The notes beneath the pieces were generated by a model. The model saw nothing but the letters and a program-made list of their open reading frames with translations, did no database searches and was not told where the DNA came from. Of a stretch of DNA of 64,000 bases, positions 30,932 to 39,994 are shown piece by piece; the stretch's first letter is position 1, and each line of letters begins with the position of its first letter. The stretch is from Peribacillus sp. FSL P2-0133. Lineage in GTDB: Bacteria; Bacillota; Bacilli; Bacillales; DSM-1321. The stretch spans positions 3,718,001 to 3,782,000 of the forward strand of contig NZ_CP150254.1 of the NCBI RefSeq assembly GCF_037975445.1, written 5' to 3'. Made by a program: the position numbers and the translations under genes.

Positions 30932-30972
30932 AAAAAAAACGGAGCGGGCAAAATATGCCAGCACTCCGTTTT
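30932..30972 (-). terminator. Terminator after prsW
   Basis: Stem AAAACGGAG...CTCCGTTTT with inner GGC/GCC pairing and eight T on the minus strand. Confidence 0.85.
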
Positions 30973-30983
30973 GATAGTATTCG

Positions 30984-31670
30984 TCATTTGCTAAGGTAAT
31001 GATTTTGTGAAAGTTTTTTCGCGTGAAAGTCAGACAACAAACGTGCCTTCTTTACTTTTTTCATGCCTAACCACCATAGATAAATCATGAATGGCATAAT
31101 AAAGTACACCCAAAATCTTTGGGAAACTAAAATATAATCGTAAACCCCATGTAACGAAATCGGTATGATCAATGCCAATAATAAATAGACCCTATTATTC
31201 GAAGCCGAAAATTTCGCCTTGCCCAAATAATATCCCATGATCACACCGAACAAAGCATGACTGGATACAGGGAGTACCGCCCTGAGAAAAGCGTGTTCCA
31301 CCCCGTTGGCCAGCAGGTATAAAATATTCTCCATTGTGGCGAATCCAAGGGAGACTGCAGCTCCGTAAACAATCCCATCATATGGCTCATCGAATGCCAC
31401 ATGCTGATAAATAACATAAATGAGTATGAACCACTTGAAGAATTCCTCAAGCAATGCAGCCCATAAAAAAGCATTTGCTAAATCAGTATTCAGGATATGT
31501 TCGGTTTCGAGCACATACTGTATGAACATAATCGGCAATACAAGAAATACACCGAATAAAAATGTTTTGACCACAACCGATATCGGTTCGGTTTCATATT
31601 GATCTTTCAAATAGAAATAGCTCAGTAGCGCCAATCCTGGCGCAATAGCCGCTGACAACATGACCAGCAT
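30984..31670 (-). CDS. prsW: Intramembrane metalloprotease PrsW
   Basis: Site-1 protease that in B. subtilis cuts the anti-sigma factor RsiW in response to antimicrobial peptides, freeing SigW. The 228-aa multi-pass protein has [17 protein letters not shown], the metal motif EEFFK (EExxK), [25 protein letters not shown] and HGVYD. Start 31670 aligns with the B. subtilis start. The rsiW substrate is not in this window. Confidence 0.92.
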   Translation of the reverse strand: MLVMLSAAIAPGLALLSYFYLKDQYETEPISVVVKTFLFGVFLVLPIMFIQYVLETEHILNTDLANAFLWAALLEEFFKWFILIYVIYQHVAFDEPYDGIVYGAAVSLGFATMENILYLLANGVEHAFLRAVLPVSSHALFGVIMGYYLGKAKFSASNNRVYLLLALIIPISLHGVYDYILVSQRFWVYFIMPFMIYLWWLGMKKVKKARLLSDFHAKKLSQNHYLSK

Positions 31671-31768
31671 TAGCTGACCCTCTTTTCATCTTCTTTTCCT
31701 TAATCGTACCATGGAATGAAGAAAAACTGAATCCAAGAATCAAGTCTTCCAAATTTTTATTTAATCCT

Positions 31769-32734
31769 TCAGTACTTAAAGAAGGTCTCATCTATAGGGT
31801 TTTCACTTGCCAGCATGACAGCTAACTTGATTCGAGCCTTCTTGCTGTCATAATCAGCTCCTAATATCACACCGCGTTGTTTTAAATCAAATGCGCTGCC
31901 TTCATAATCATAAGCTGGGTAAACTTTTCCTTCTTCTGCACTTGTAGTCATGATGATCGTAATTCCTTTATCGATTGCAGCTTGTATGGAAGTAACCATT
32001 ACAGGGGTAACTTGTCCCCTTCCTACACCCTCGAGCACAATTCCTTTCGCACCGTTTGCAACCGCAGCATCAATAAAGAGGCCATCAGCGCCTGTATGGC
32101 ACTTGATGATATCCACCCTTGGGATGCTATTCTGAATATCATAACACTCCCTATGTAAAGGTTTTTGATAGATGCTGACGACATCATTATCAATTATCCC
32201 CAAATATCCATAGCCAAAAGATTCGAACCCCTGCAAATTGGAAGCATGAACTTTTTTGACATATTTTGCAGAATAGATCCGCTCATTAAAAACGACCACT
32301 ACTCCAACATCCCTAATAAGATCACTCGCAGCGCATAATATCGAATTCCTAAGATTGGAATATACATCGGTGCCCACCTCTTGAGGAGAACGTTGGGAGC
32401 CGGTTAATACTATAGGTCGTTGATCCATACTCGTGACATCAAGGAAATAAGCAGTTTCCTCAAGTGTATCCGTACCGTGGGTCACGACGATTCCCGTAAC
32501 TTCGGGATCCTCCAATTCCTTTTGAATGGCTGAATTAAGCTGTTGCATTTTCTCAAAGGACATGGACATGCTTGAGATCTGGAAAAGATCAACCACTTTT
32601 ACCTCGATATCGTTGGGCAATTCGCAAAGTGATGCCAACTCATGGCCAGTCAATGCACCAGAGGCCAGCATACCATTCACAGTTTCTTTACTGGCAATAG
32701 TCCCACCAGTCGTTATTAACGATATTTTTTCCAT
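31769..32734 (-). CDS. ansA: L-asparaginase
   Basis: Hydrolyses asparagine to aspartate and ammonia. The 321 aa hold both catalytic threonine motifs, ITTGGTIAS near residue 10 and VVTHGTDTLEET near 85. No signal peptide is seen, so it is cytoplasmic. Start 32734 follows TGAGGAGCAG; an ATG 18 bases upstream lies in the ribosome site. It sits between ypdA and prsW, a place where B. subtilis has no asparaginase gene. Confidence 0.9.
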   Translation of the reverse strand: MEKISLITTGGTIASKETVNGMLASGALTGHELASLCELPNDIEVKVVDLFQISSMSMSFEKMQQLNSAIQKELEDPEVTGIVVTHGTDTLEETAYFLDVTSMDQRPIVLTGSQRSPQEVGTDVYSNLRNSILCAASDLIRDVGVVVVFNERIYSAKYVKKVHASNLQGFESFGYGYLGIIDNDVVSIYQKPLHRECYDIQNSIPRVDIIKCHTGADGLFIDAAVANGAKGIVLEGVGRGQVTPVMVTSIQAAIDKGITIIMTTSAEEGKVYPAYDYEGSAFDLKQRGVILGADYDSKKARIKLAVMLASENPIDETFFKY

Positions 32735-32761
32735 ACTGTCACTGCTCCTCATTTAAATAAT

Positions 32762-33730
32762 TCACTTTTCTTTAACAGCCAAATGATAGGCAATCAATCC
32801 ACCATGAAACCTGCCGTTCTCGATGAAGATTTCGTTCGCATTATTTCCGGCTGCCAGAACTCCTGCAATATAAAGACCTTTAACGTTCGTCTCCATCGTT
32901 TCCTCATTATATGCGGGCCTTCCAGTCTCCTTATCAATAGTAATGCCCATTGAAGCTAAAAAGGAATGGTCAGGATGGTAACCAGTCATTGCAAATACAA
33001 AATCATTTTTAATGACTTTTTCCTCATCCCCCACATGGTAAATGACGCTGTCTTCCGTTATCCTGTCAACATTTGCATTAAATTCCATCTTGATGGTTCC
33101 ATTGCGGACCAATGCTTCAAATTCAGGAAGAATCCAAGGTTTGATACTTGGAGAGTAATCCGATCCTCTATAAAGGACTGAAACCCTTGCTCCTGATTTG
33201 ACCAATTCCAGAGCGGCATCCACACTTGAGTTTTTGCCACCGATGACTGCAACATCACAATTGAAGTAGGGATGGCCCTCCTTGAAGTAATGATACACTT
33301 TAGGGAGCTGTTCACCCGGTATGCACATATAGTTAGGATGATCATAGTAACCGGTCGATATGATCACATGCAAAGCTGTATACTCACCTTTCGATGTCTT
33401 GACTAAAAACTTCCCATCTTCTCGTTTTTCCACATTTTCCACTTTTTCGAATGTATTGACCCGCAATTCTTTCCTTCTGACTACCTCCCTATAATAGGCA
33501 AGCGCCTGATTGCGGACCGGTTTACGGTTTTCGATTATAAAAGCAATATCACCAATCTCGAGTTTTTCACTCGAACTGAAAAATGTTTGATGTGTCGGAT
33601 AACGGTAAATGGAATCAACCACATTGCCTTTTTCAATGATCAAGGACTGTATTCCCACTTCCTTAAGAGCGAGCGCAGCAGCCAATCCACAAGGGCCCCC
33701 ACCTATGATAATGACTTCTTCAACATTCAT
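32762..33730 (-). CDS. ypdA: Bacillithiol disulfide reductase YpdA
   Basis: FAD/NADPH flavoprotein of 322 aa that reduces bacillithiol disulfide. It has the FAD site IIIGGGPCGLAAA (the cysteine in GPCG is family-typical and proposed to act in catalysis), the NADPH site VIGGKNSSVDAAL near 165, and GLYIAGVLAAG. Unlike TrxB there is no CxxC. Adjacent to gudB as in B. subtilis. Confidence 0.93.
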   Translation of the reverse strand: MNVEEVIIIGGGPCGLAAALALKEVGIQSLIIEKGNVVDSIYRYPTHQTFFSSSEKLEIGDIAFIIENRKPVRNQALAYYREVVRRKELRVNTFEKVENVEKREDGKFLVKTSKGEYTALHVIISTGYYDHPNYMCIPGEQLPKVYHYFKEGHPYFNCDVAVIGGKNSSVDAALELVKSGARVSVLYRGSDYSPSIKPWILPEFEALVRNGTIKMEFNANVDRITEDSVIYHVGDEEKVIKNDFVFAMTGYHPDHSFLASMGITIDKETGRPAYNEETMETNVKGLYIAGVLAAGNNANEIFIENGRFHGGLIAYHLAVKEK

Positions 33731-33781
33731 CTTTATTCCACTGCCTTTCCATGCACTATGTAATTCGTTCGTCTAAAAAAT

Positions 33782-33815
33782 AAAAACTCCTATCAATACA
33801 TGATAGGAGTTTTTA
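33782..33815 (-). terminator. Terminator after gudB
   Basis: Fourteen-bp perfect stem AAAAACTCCTATCA / TGATAGGAGTTTTT with a 5-base loop. Confidence 0.88.
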
Positions 33816-33882
33816 CAAATCATTTCAATGATAATGCAATGAACATGATTTTAACTATAAAACAATACATGATTCGAATCTT

Positions 33883-35160
33883 TTAGATCCAACCACGGAA
33901 GCGAGAAGCTTCAGCCATTTTTCTTACACCAATCATATAAGCCGCTAGGCGCATATCAACACGTCTTGATTGTGCAAGTTCATAAATGTTATTAAAAGAT
34001 TTCACAAGGATTTTTTCCAGCTTTTCGTCAACTTCTTCTTCTGACCAGTAATACCCTTGATTATTTTGTACCCATTCGAAGTAAGAAACCGTTACACCGC
34101 CAGCAGAAGCAAGGACATCAGGAACAAGAAGGATTCCGCGATCCGTTAGGATTTGTGTCGCTTCAATCGTTGTAGGTCCGTTAGCTGCCTCGACAACGAT
34201 TGATGCTTTGATATCAGCAGCATTTTCTTCAGTGATTTGGTTTTCAATTGCAGCCGGAACTAAAATATCACATTCCAATTCAAGCAGTTCTTTATTTGAA
34301 ATTGTGCTTTTAAACAATTTCGTTACGGTTCCGAAACTATCTCTCCGATCGAGAAGATAATCGATATCCAATCCTTCAGGATCATGAAGAGCACCATATG
34401 CATCCGAAATCCCAATAACTTTAGCACCTGCGTCATGCATGAATTTAGCTAAGAAACTACCTGCGTTACCAAAACCTTGAATGACTACCCGTGCACCTTT
34501 AATATCGATGCCGCGTTTCTTGGCAGCTTCATTGATACAAATCGTCACACCCTTAGCAGTGGCTGATTCACGGCCATGAGAACCACCAAGTACTAGCGGT
34601 TTACCAGTAATGAATCCTGGCGAGTTGAATTCATCCATACGGCTGTATTCATCCATCATCCAAGCCATGATTTGGGAATTTGTAAATACATCAGGTGCCG
34701 GGATATCTTTAGTCGGCCCCACGATTTGGCTAATTGCGCGAACATAGCCCCGGCTCAGCCTTTCAAGTTCACGGAATGACATATTACGAGGATCACAAAC
34801 GATACCGCCTTTACCCCCGCCGTATGGCAAATCAACGATACCGCATTTCAAGCTCATCCAAATGGATAATGCCTTCACTTCACGTTCCGTTACATTAGGG
34901 TGAAAACGGATACCACCTTTTGTAGGCCCAACAGCATCGTTATGCTGGGCACGGTAACCTGTGAAAATTTTAACCGAGCCATCATCCATGCGGACCGGTA
35001 TCTTCACCGTTAATAAACGCAATGGTTCCTTCAACAGCTCAAAAACTTCTTCCGGGTAACCCAGTTTATCCAAGGCTTTATGTATTACAGTTTGGGTAGA
35101 CCTCAGTACGTCGTGTTTTTCTTCTTCATTTACATGGCTATTGCCTTTTGCCGATTCCAT
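33883..35160 (-). CDS. gudB: NAD-specific glutamate dehydrogenase
   Basis: Oxidative deamination of glutamate to 2-oxoglutarate (425 aa). Seen are the substrate lysines in GPTKGGIRFHP and PYGGGKGG, the dinucleotide motif VIQGFGNAGSF and the conserved end EASRFRGWI. The segment EREVKALSIWMSL has one VKA unit, so it lacks the 9-base duplication that inactivates gudB in B. subtilis 168; this copy should be active. It lies next to ypdA, the gudB position rather than the rocG one. Confidence 0.94.
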   Translation of the reverse strand: MESAKGNSHVNEEEKHDVLRSTQTVIHKALDKLGYPEEVFELLKEPLRLLTVKIPVRMDDGSVKIFTGYRAQHNDAVGPTKGGIRFHPNVTEREVKALSIWMSLKCGIVDLPYGGGKGGIVCDPRNMSFRELERLSRGYVRAISQIVGPTKDIPAPDVFTNSQIMAWMMDEYSRMDEFNSPGFITGKPLVLGGSHGRESATAKGVTICINEAAKKRGIDIKGARVVIQGFGNAGSFLAKFMHDAGAKVIGISDAYGALHDPEGLDIDYLLDRRDSFGTVTKLFKSTISNKELLELECDILVPAAIENQITEENAADIKASIVVEAANGPTTIEATQILTDRGILLVPDVLASAGGVTVSYFEWVQNNQGYYWSEEEVDEKLEKILVKSFNNIYELAQSRRVDMRLAAYMIGVRKMAEASRFRGWI

Positions 35161-35366
35161 TAAAAGTACCTCCTAGAAAATCTCCATATATAAAATTATA
35201 ATGTACAAATAGTCCTCTTCATGTGCTAGTATACACCTTCGTTACATTAATGCAAGAGTAAAAATGGGAATTTAAAAGTTGGAAATATTCTAAAAATGAA
35301 AACGTTATCATATCAACTGTTTTCTTACTCCTTTTGCGTATATCTTCTTCGGCAGAAAGTTGAGAC

Positions 35367-35410
35367 AAAAAAGGCAAACCGCATTGTTTTTACCATAATG
35401 TGGATGCCTC
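35367..35410 (-). terminator. Terminator after mecB
   Basis: Imperfect stem GGCATCC.CATT / AATG.GG.TTGCC followed by TTTTTT on the minus strand, flanked by GAGAC/GTCTC. Confidence 0.65.
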
Positions 35411-35427
35411 GTCTCATTTGTTTTACA

Positions 35428-36003
35428 TCAGCTAAAGTGTGTGAGCAAAACATGTATCGCTTCATTTTCGATTATACATGTTCCATATTCATTGATGCGG
35501 CTGAGTGTCAATGTAGATGCATGGCCATACTCAGCCGCTAAAGATATGACCGTGTCATACGTCGTGTCTTTAACATTTTCGATAAGTAAATAGTATCTTC
35601 CCTCAAAATGATAAAGAGTACTATTAAGCAAACCTTGAAAAGATAATCTACGACATAATTGAACGATATCTTCAAAGTCATTGAATACATACAGAATATG
35701 GGGGAAGTCATCTATTTTCACTTGTAAATCCAAGAATTCCTCTTCGTCAGTCAATAATTCCTCTTCGTCCTTTGTCACGATGATTATCAACCCTTGTGCA
35801 GGCAAAGAGAAAATTTCGATTGCAATGGAGCCACTCATTTTAAAGCTGAGTTCTTCGCACGCTTCTTCGACCATATCCTGAAATAGCTTGTGGACCTTTA
35901 AGGAATTCCCTAAAATATCTTCTTTTGTTATGCCTCTATCAATTAAATCATCAAGGGTCAAAAAAATCTTGATTTTATTATTAGTTAATCGCTCCAGCTT
36001 CAT
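35428..36003 (-). CDS. mecB: Adaptor protein MecB (YpbH)
   Basis: MecA paralogue that brings substrates to the ClpC ATPase for degradation. The 191 aa have the N-terminal substrate-binding part (MKLERLTNNKIKIFLT, DLIDRGITKEDI), an acidic linker (EEELLTDEEEFLD), and the C-terminal ClpC-binding domain. Start 36003 has AGGGGGC. In this locus the gene corresponds to ypbH/mecB rather than mecA. Confidence 0.9.
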   Translation of the reverse strand: MKLERLTNNKIKIFLTLDDLIDRGITKEDILGNSLKVHKLFQDMVEEACEELSFKMSGSIAIEIFSLPAQGLIIIVTKDEEELLTDEEEFLDLQVKIDDFPHILYVFNDFEDIVQLCRRLSFQGLLNSTLYHFEGRYYLLIENVKDTTYDTVISLAAEYGHASTLTLSRINEYGTCIIENEAIHVLLTHFS

Positions 36004-36094
36004 AAAAAAATGCCCCCTGGTTACCATCTTCATACATCATATGAAGCCTTGGTCGCAGGGTGCATATCCATTATTTCTCTTAAGCCGGCCGCCG

Positions 36095-36988
36095 CTAACC
36101 TTTCAGCCATTCCTCCCACTTCGATTGCGTGTCCCCCATTAAAACTCCACTGAAGTCCGTACGGTTTTCCTCGGAAATAAGGCTCAGCGCCGCACCGCCA
36201 AGGCCCACCTTCAAATCCGGGAAATCCTTTATTAATGCTTCAACCAGCCTAAATGTTCCATCAAGATTCTCTTCCAGTGAACATGACATGAATAGGTAAG
36301 AGGGTTTTATGATGTTTAAAACGGTGAAAAGGTCATTATCAGCAATGGATTCACCTAAATAAATGGTTTCATACCCTTTCCTCTTCAAAAAAACGGTAAA
36401 GACCAACAGTCCAAATTCATGTTTTTCACCGGGAGCACAAACGGTAAGGGCTTTCGGAAGAAAACCATTAGTCGGAATGGTATGCATAACTGAACTGATC
36501 CTGGATTTCAGGATGTTGGACGCAAAGTGTTCATGAGCGGAAGTAATTTCTCCCCTTTCCCACTTATCCCCAATCTGAACCAATATTGAGCCAATTACAT
36601 CAACTATGGTTTGTTCGATTGTATACATACTGAATGCTTGGCTTATGAGCATATGAGCTTTATTTTCATTGAAATTCAAAAGAGCTTCGATTAATTCATC
36701 CGAAAACTTAATCGCTTGTTCATCCTTACGGTTCGTTTCAGGAACTCCAGGAGCTAGAGTGCCAGTACTTTCAAGAAGTGAAACGGCTTGGCTTATTGTA
36801 AAACCTTGCTTTGTTTTATTGATTAGCCACTTAAGGATTTGCAGATGTTTTTCAGTATACAGCCGGTGCCCCGATTCATTCCTGACAGGCTCGATAAATT
36901 TATAGCGCCTTTCCCATGCTCTAAGGGTTCCCGACTGAATGTCCAGCAGTTTTGAAACTGCCTTTATATTATATTTACCTTCTTGCAT
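36095..36988 (-). CDS. MerR-family regulator with B12-binding domain (CarH/LitR-like)
   Basis: 297 aa: an N-terminal MerR winged helix (KAVSKLLDIQSGTLRAWERRY, GHRLYTEKHL), a helical bundle with the light-sensor signature W143-x9-E153-H154, and a cobalamin-binding Rossmann domain with E188-K-H190-E-F-G (ExHxxG; H190 would be the lower cobalt ligand). These are the residues by which CarH binds adenosylcobalamin and senses light; LitR of Priestia megaterium is such a protein. The ribosome site GGAGG is 12 bases from the ATG, rather far. No carotenoid or photolyase gene is nearby, so the target is unknown. Confidence 0.85.
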   Translation of the reverse strand: MQEGKYNIKAVSKLLDIQSGTLRAWERRYKFIEPVRNESGHRLYTEKHLQILKWLINKTKQGFTISQAVSLLESTGTLAPGVPETNRKDEQAIKFSDELIEALLNFNENKAHMLISQAFSMYTIEQTIVDVIGSILVQIGDKWERGEITSAHEHFASNILKSRISSVMHTIPTNGFLPKALTVCAPGEKHEFGLLVFTVFLKRKGYETIYLGESIADNDLFTVLNIIKPSYLFMSCSLEENLDGTFRLVEALIKDFPDLKVGLGGAALSLISEENRTDFSGVLMGDTQSKWEEWLKG

Positions 36989-37086
36989 GGTTTTACAAGG
37001 CCTCCAATAACTGTACGATCATTTGTTGAAATTATAGTGGATTTTTCATGGTCTGTAAAATTCCGATATGCTCGATTAATAACAGC

Positions 37087-37902
37087 CTAATAGTTCTTTT
37101 CCACAGCTTCGCCTATTTCAGTGTCTGTCCCCCTTCTCAGGGTGAAGAGGTGCGTTTCCGGCTTAGCCTCAAGCCTTAAAGGCACTGCGCTTGTCCCATA
37201 GCCATTACTGGTCATATATAAACAGTCCCCCTCTTTTTCAATGCTGCCGATCTGATAGGGCCCGAATCCGAATATACGAATCTGCCCGCCATGGGTGTGA
37301 CCTGACAGGACAAGACTAATATGGTGTTCCGGAGTCAACTGTTTCTTGACCAATGGATTATGGCTCACCAAAATCCGAAAATCTTCATTCCCGCAATCCG
37401 ACAGGGCAAGGTCAAGCCTATCACGTTCTTCTGATATATCATCAATGCCCAGAAGAGCGATTTTGCTTCCATTTTGAGACTCAAAAGAAACAGCTGTATT
37501 ATCAAGGATTTTCACACCATGTTTCAAAAGAGTCGCATCCAGTTCATGGAAGTCTCCTTCATAATCATTATTACCCCAAACAAAATAAAGGGGACCAAGT
37601 TCTTTTAGTTTCAATAAATTTTTTTCCACGCGTTCTAAGGGAACCCCGCTTTCCCTAATGTCACCGCCGATTATCACCAAATCTGCCTTGTCACGAGCGT
37701 CCTCAATTAATTTATCCGCAACGATCCGCCGATGAAGATCGGATATAAAAAAGATCCGAACATCTCCAAAGCCTTCAGGAAAGTCTTTGAAATATAAGTC
37801 TTGAGAAATCACCCTATCTAGCATAGCCGTACGCCACATGTAAAAGATCGTGGCAAATGACAGCAGAATGATGACTAAAAATAATCCAGATAACCATAAC
37901 AT
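37087..37902 (-). CDS. ypbG: Membrane-anchored metallophosphoesterase YpbG
   Basis: 271 aa with an N-terminal signal anchor (LSGLFLVIILLSFATIFYMW) and a calcineurin-type phosphoesterase fold. All metal motifs are visible: ISDLHRR, IIGGDIRESG, WGNNDYEGDF, LVSHNP and LSGHTHGGQI. The domain probably faces outward or lies at the membrane; the substrate is unknown. Conserved position in the ypb cluster. Confidence 0.88.
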   Translation of the reverse strand: MLWLSGLFLVIILLSFATIFYMWRTAMLDRVISQDLYFKDFPEGFGDVRIFFISDLHRRIVADKLIEDARDKADLVIIGGDIRESGVPLERVEKNLLKLKELGPLYFVWGNNDYEGDFHELDATLLKHGVKILDNTAVSFESQNGSKIALLGIDDISEERDRLDLALSDCGNEDFRILVSHNPLVKKQLTPEHHISLVLSGHTHGGQIRIFGFGPYQIGSIEKEGDCLYMTSNGYGTSAVPLRLEAKPETHLFTLRRGTDTEIGEAVEKNY

Positions 37903-37997
37903 CTTAGTTAAACCTTCTTTCCATCCTTATCCCAAACGTACTTTCATATAACCATAAAACCATATTACCCGCAATTAAATATGATTTAACGCGATCA

Positions 37998-38456
37998 TCA
38001 TTTATTTTCATGATATAAGTTAATATCATAATTCTTCTTCATCATTTCAAATACCTTATGGCGGCTTTTCCATTCTTCCTCTTTTTCCCACAATTGCTTA
38101 CTTTTATTAATGATTTCACAGCGTAGCAGTTGAAACTCCTTTTCAGCTTTATCAAGCTTTTTTTTAATTAATACCATATATCCATATAGACCAATCGCTG
38201 ATGCTAAAAAAAGGAAATGACTAAAATGGTCGACGAAAACACTAAACATACTGAAAAAGGAATAGGAATAAGGTACAACGATATAAAAATATAGATAAAT
38301 CATAAAAAGGGCAGCAACAATCATGGTTGCCCATAAGCTTTGAAGGTGCTTCTTTTTAAGTGCCTCGAATTTTTTCTTTCGATCCACGACATTCTGCAGC
38401 ATTTGCTTTGTTGCTTGATCCGTCTTCTCATCCAATAAAATGATTGTCGATTCCAT
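37998..38456 (-). CDS. ypbF: Membrane protein YpbF (DUF2663)
   Basis: 152 aa: charged N-terminus, two membrane helices (about 42-64 and 78-97), then a charged helical region likely to form a coiled coil (KKKLDKAEKEFQLLRCEI...). The start has GAGGAGG. It matches DUF2663/YpbF by place and pattern; function unknown. Confidence 0.75.
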   Translation of the reverse strand: MESTIILLDEKTDQATKQMLQNVVDRKKKFEALKKKHLQSLWATMIVAALFMIYLYFYIVVPYSYSFFSMFSVFVDHFSHFLFLASAIGLYGYMVLIKKKLDKAEKEFQLLRCEIINKSKQLWEKEEEWKSRHKVFEMMKKNYDINLYHENK

Positions 38457-38562
38457 CGCATTTCCTCCTCTACTCTTTCAAATCATGATATGAAAGAGTA
38501 GAGGAAAAAATGATAAAGTACCTGTCACGTTTACCTTCACACTGAACTAAGTCAACCAATCT

Positions 38563-38592
38563 TAAAAACACCCTGCCTATAAAGACAGAGTG
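38563..38592 (-). terminator. Terminator after ypbE
   Basis: Stem CACTCTGTC / GGCAGGGTG (two G-U pairs on the minus strand) followed by TTTTT. Confidence 0.65.
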
Positions 38593-38598
38593 CCATCG

Positions 38599-39390
38599 TT
38601 ATTTCTTGATAGGAATTTTCAATACCTGACCTTTGGAAATTTCATTGCCATTCAGCCCATTCCACTCCCTGATCAGAGCAATCCCTTCCTGTGATTTGTA
38701 GTAATTCATGGAAATTCGAAATAATGTTTCTTCACCTTGAACAGTATGTAAGACAACTTTGTATCCCTCTTTATCCGGTTTCGCAGCTTGAACATTTTCG
38801 GCAGCCTTTTTCTTTTCTGTTTCTGCCTTCTTTGCTTTTTCATCAGCTTCTTGCTGCGCTTTGGCCTTTTCCTCAGCTTCTCGCTGTGCTTTGGCCTTTT
38901 CCTCAGCTTCTCGCTGTGCTTTGGCCTTTTCTTCAGCTTCTCGCTGTGCTTTGGCCTTTTCTTCAGCTTCTTGCTGCACTTTGGCTTTTTCTTCAGCTTC
39001 TTGCTGCGCTTTGGCTTTTTCCTCAGCTTCTTCTTTTTCTTTCTCCGCTTCAGCCTTTGCCGATTCTTTTTCCTTTAAATCATCTGCAGTAGCTGTAGTT
39101 GGAATCGATTCAGTAGCTTCCTCACTAAAGACGACTTGGTCACTTTTCACAACAGGTACAGGCCTATCCTGCAGATATGTATAAAGGGCGTAAAATCCAA
39201 TTGGAAGTAAAATAAAAAATAATGCTAATAATTGTATCATTGGGAACTTCTTCACTTTACTTTTTTTCTTTTTATTCTGGTGGACTTTGCTCCGCTTGGG
39301 CAATGAGGACTTAGCCTTCTGACGTTCAATTCGCGAACGAAGTTCACCAGCCTGATCGTTTTCTTTTTCATTCTTTTGCACTCGGCTCAT
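38599..39390 (-). CDS. ypbE: LysM-domain membrane protein YpbE with decapeptide repeats
   Basis: 263 aa: basic cytoplasmic N-terminus (KKKKSKVKKF), one membrane helix (about 52-70), an external Ala/Glu/Lys region with six 10-residue repeats of type EAEEKAKAQ(R/Q) (about residues 121-180), and a C-terminal LysM domain (YKVVLHTVQGEETLFRISMNYY... GQVLKIPI) that should bind peptidoglycan. The repeats should make a long rigid helix spanning the wall space. It overlaps ypbD by 23 bases. Confidence 0.82.
   Translation of the reverse strand: MSRVQKNEKENDQAGELRSRIERQKAKSSLPKRSKVHQNKKKKSKVKKFPMIQLLALFFILLPIGFYALYTYLQDRPVPVVKSDQVVFSEEATESIPTTATADDLKEKESAKAEAEKEKEEAEEKAKAQQEAEEKAKVQQEAEEKAKAQREAEEKAKAQREAEEKAKAQREAEEKAKAQQEADEKAKKAETEKKKAAENVQAAKPDKEGYKVVLHTVQGEETLFRISMNYYKSQEGIALIREWNGLNGNEISKGQVLKIPIKK
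38851..39030 (-). repeat. Six 30-bp tandem repeats inside ypbE
   Basis: Six near-identical 30-base units, each coding for one decapeptide; they differ mainly by single bases (cctcagc or cttcagc, ctgtg or ctgcg). A shortened, diverged seventh unit lies at 38831-38850. The number of units may vary between strains. Confidence 0.9.
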
Positions 39391-39994
39391 TCAAGTCACC
39401 CCCTTTCTTGCTAAACCCTCTTTGCTTTTTGTTCCTGATTAAAATACCAAGGATAAAGTCAATCAAAAAGTGAGCTGTTATCGTCACGATGAGATTATTG
39501 GTCATTTCAAATAGAAAACCGATAAAGAAGCTCAAAACCAAAACATTTAAAAATAAAAACCAATTAAAAAGGTAACGATAATGAACGGCTGCAAAAATGA
39601 GGCTCGTAAGAAGCAAACCAAAATGTGTTTGCAGCACTCCACGGAATAATACTTCTTCACTTATCGCAACCACTAAAGTTACGGCAAAAATCATCGGGTA
39701 TGACAAATTACTGAAAATGCGTTCGTTAATACCACCATCATCCTGATAGGAAGATGGTGTCACTTTCATAAACAATAAGTCAAATAACACGACAATGACT
39801 CCAGCGGGAATTCCAATAAGCAAAATGTTCAGGTCATCAAAGATAAATAAGTCGAAAAAAGCTGAACGGTCTTTAAATAAAATAATACCTAAAAAGAAGG
39901 CTAACGTTAAGAGAATAATTTGCGTAAGAAACAAATTATATAGCAACTGTTTATCTGTAAGTTGTTTAATAATTTCAGCTTGCTTATTTTTCAT
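39368..39994 (-). CDS. ypbD: CPBP-family intramembrane protease YpbD
   Basis: 208-aa multi-pass membrane protein of the CAAX protease/bacteriocin-processing (Abi/CPBP) family. Its signature residues are ISEEVLFRG (motif 1), FAAVHYR (motif 2) and HFLIDF (motif 3). The substrate is unknown. The ribosome site AGAAGGA favours the second ATG (39994); the first (40000) is too close. It overlaps recQ and ypbE, so the three are coupled. Confidence 0.85.
   Translation of the reverse strand: MKNKQAEIIKQLTDKQLLYNLFLTQIILLTLAFFLGIILFKDRSAFFDLFIFDDLNILLIGIPAGVIVVLFDLLFMKVTPSSYQDDGGINERIFSNLSYPMIFAVTLVVAISEEVLFRGVLQTHFGLLLTSLIFAAVHYRYLFNWFLFLNVLVLSFFIGFLFEMTNNLIVTITAHFLIDFILGILIRNKKQRGFSKKGGDLNEPSAKE

Noticed and set aside
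33883-35160. Possible inactive gudB like that of B. subtilis 168
   Set aside because: The VKA segment occurs once; the inactivating 9-base duplication is absent.
38851-39030. Regular 30-bp repeats that could suggest a CRISPR array
   Set aside because: Units are contiguous with no unique spacers and lie in frame inside ypbE.
38691-39184. Several overlapping plus-strand open frames rich in Phe/Leu or Ala/Ser
   Set aside because: They are shadows of the ypbE repeat region read on the opposite strand.
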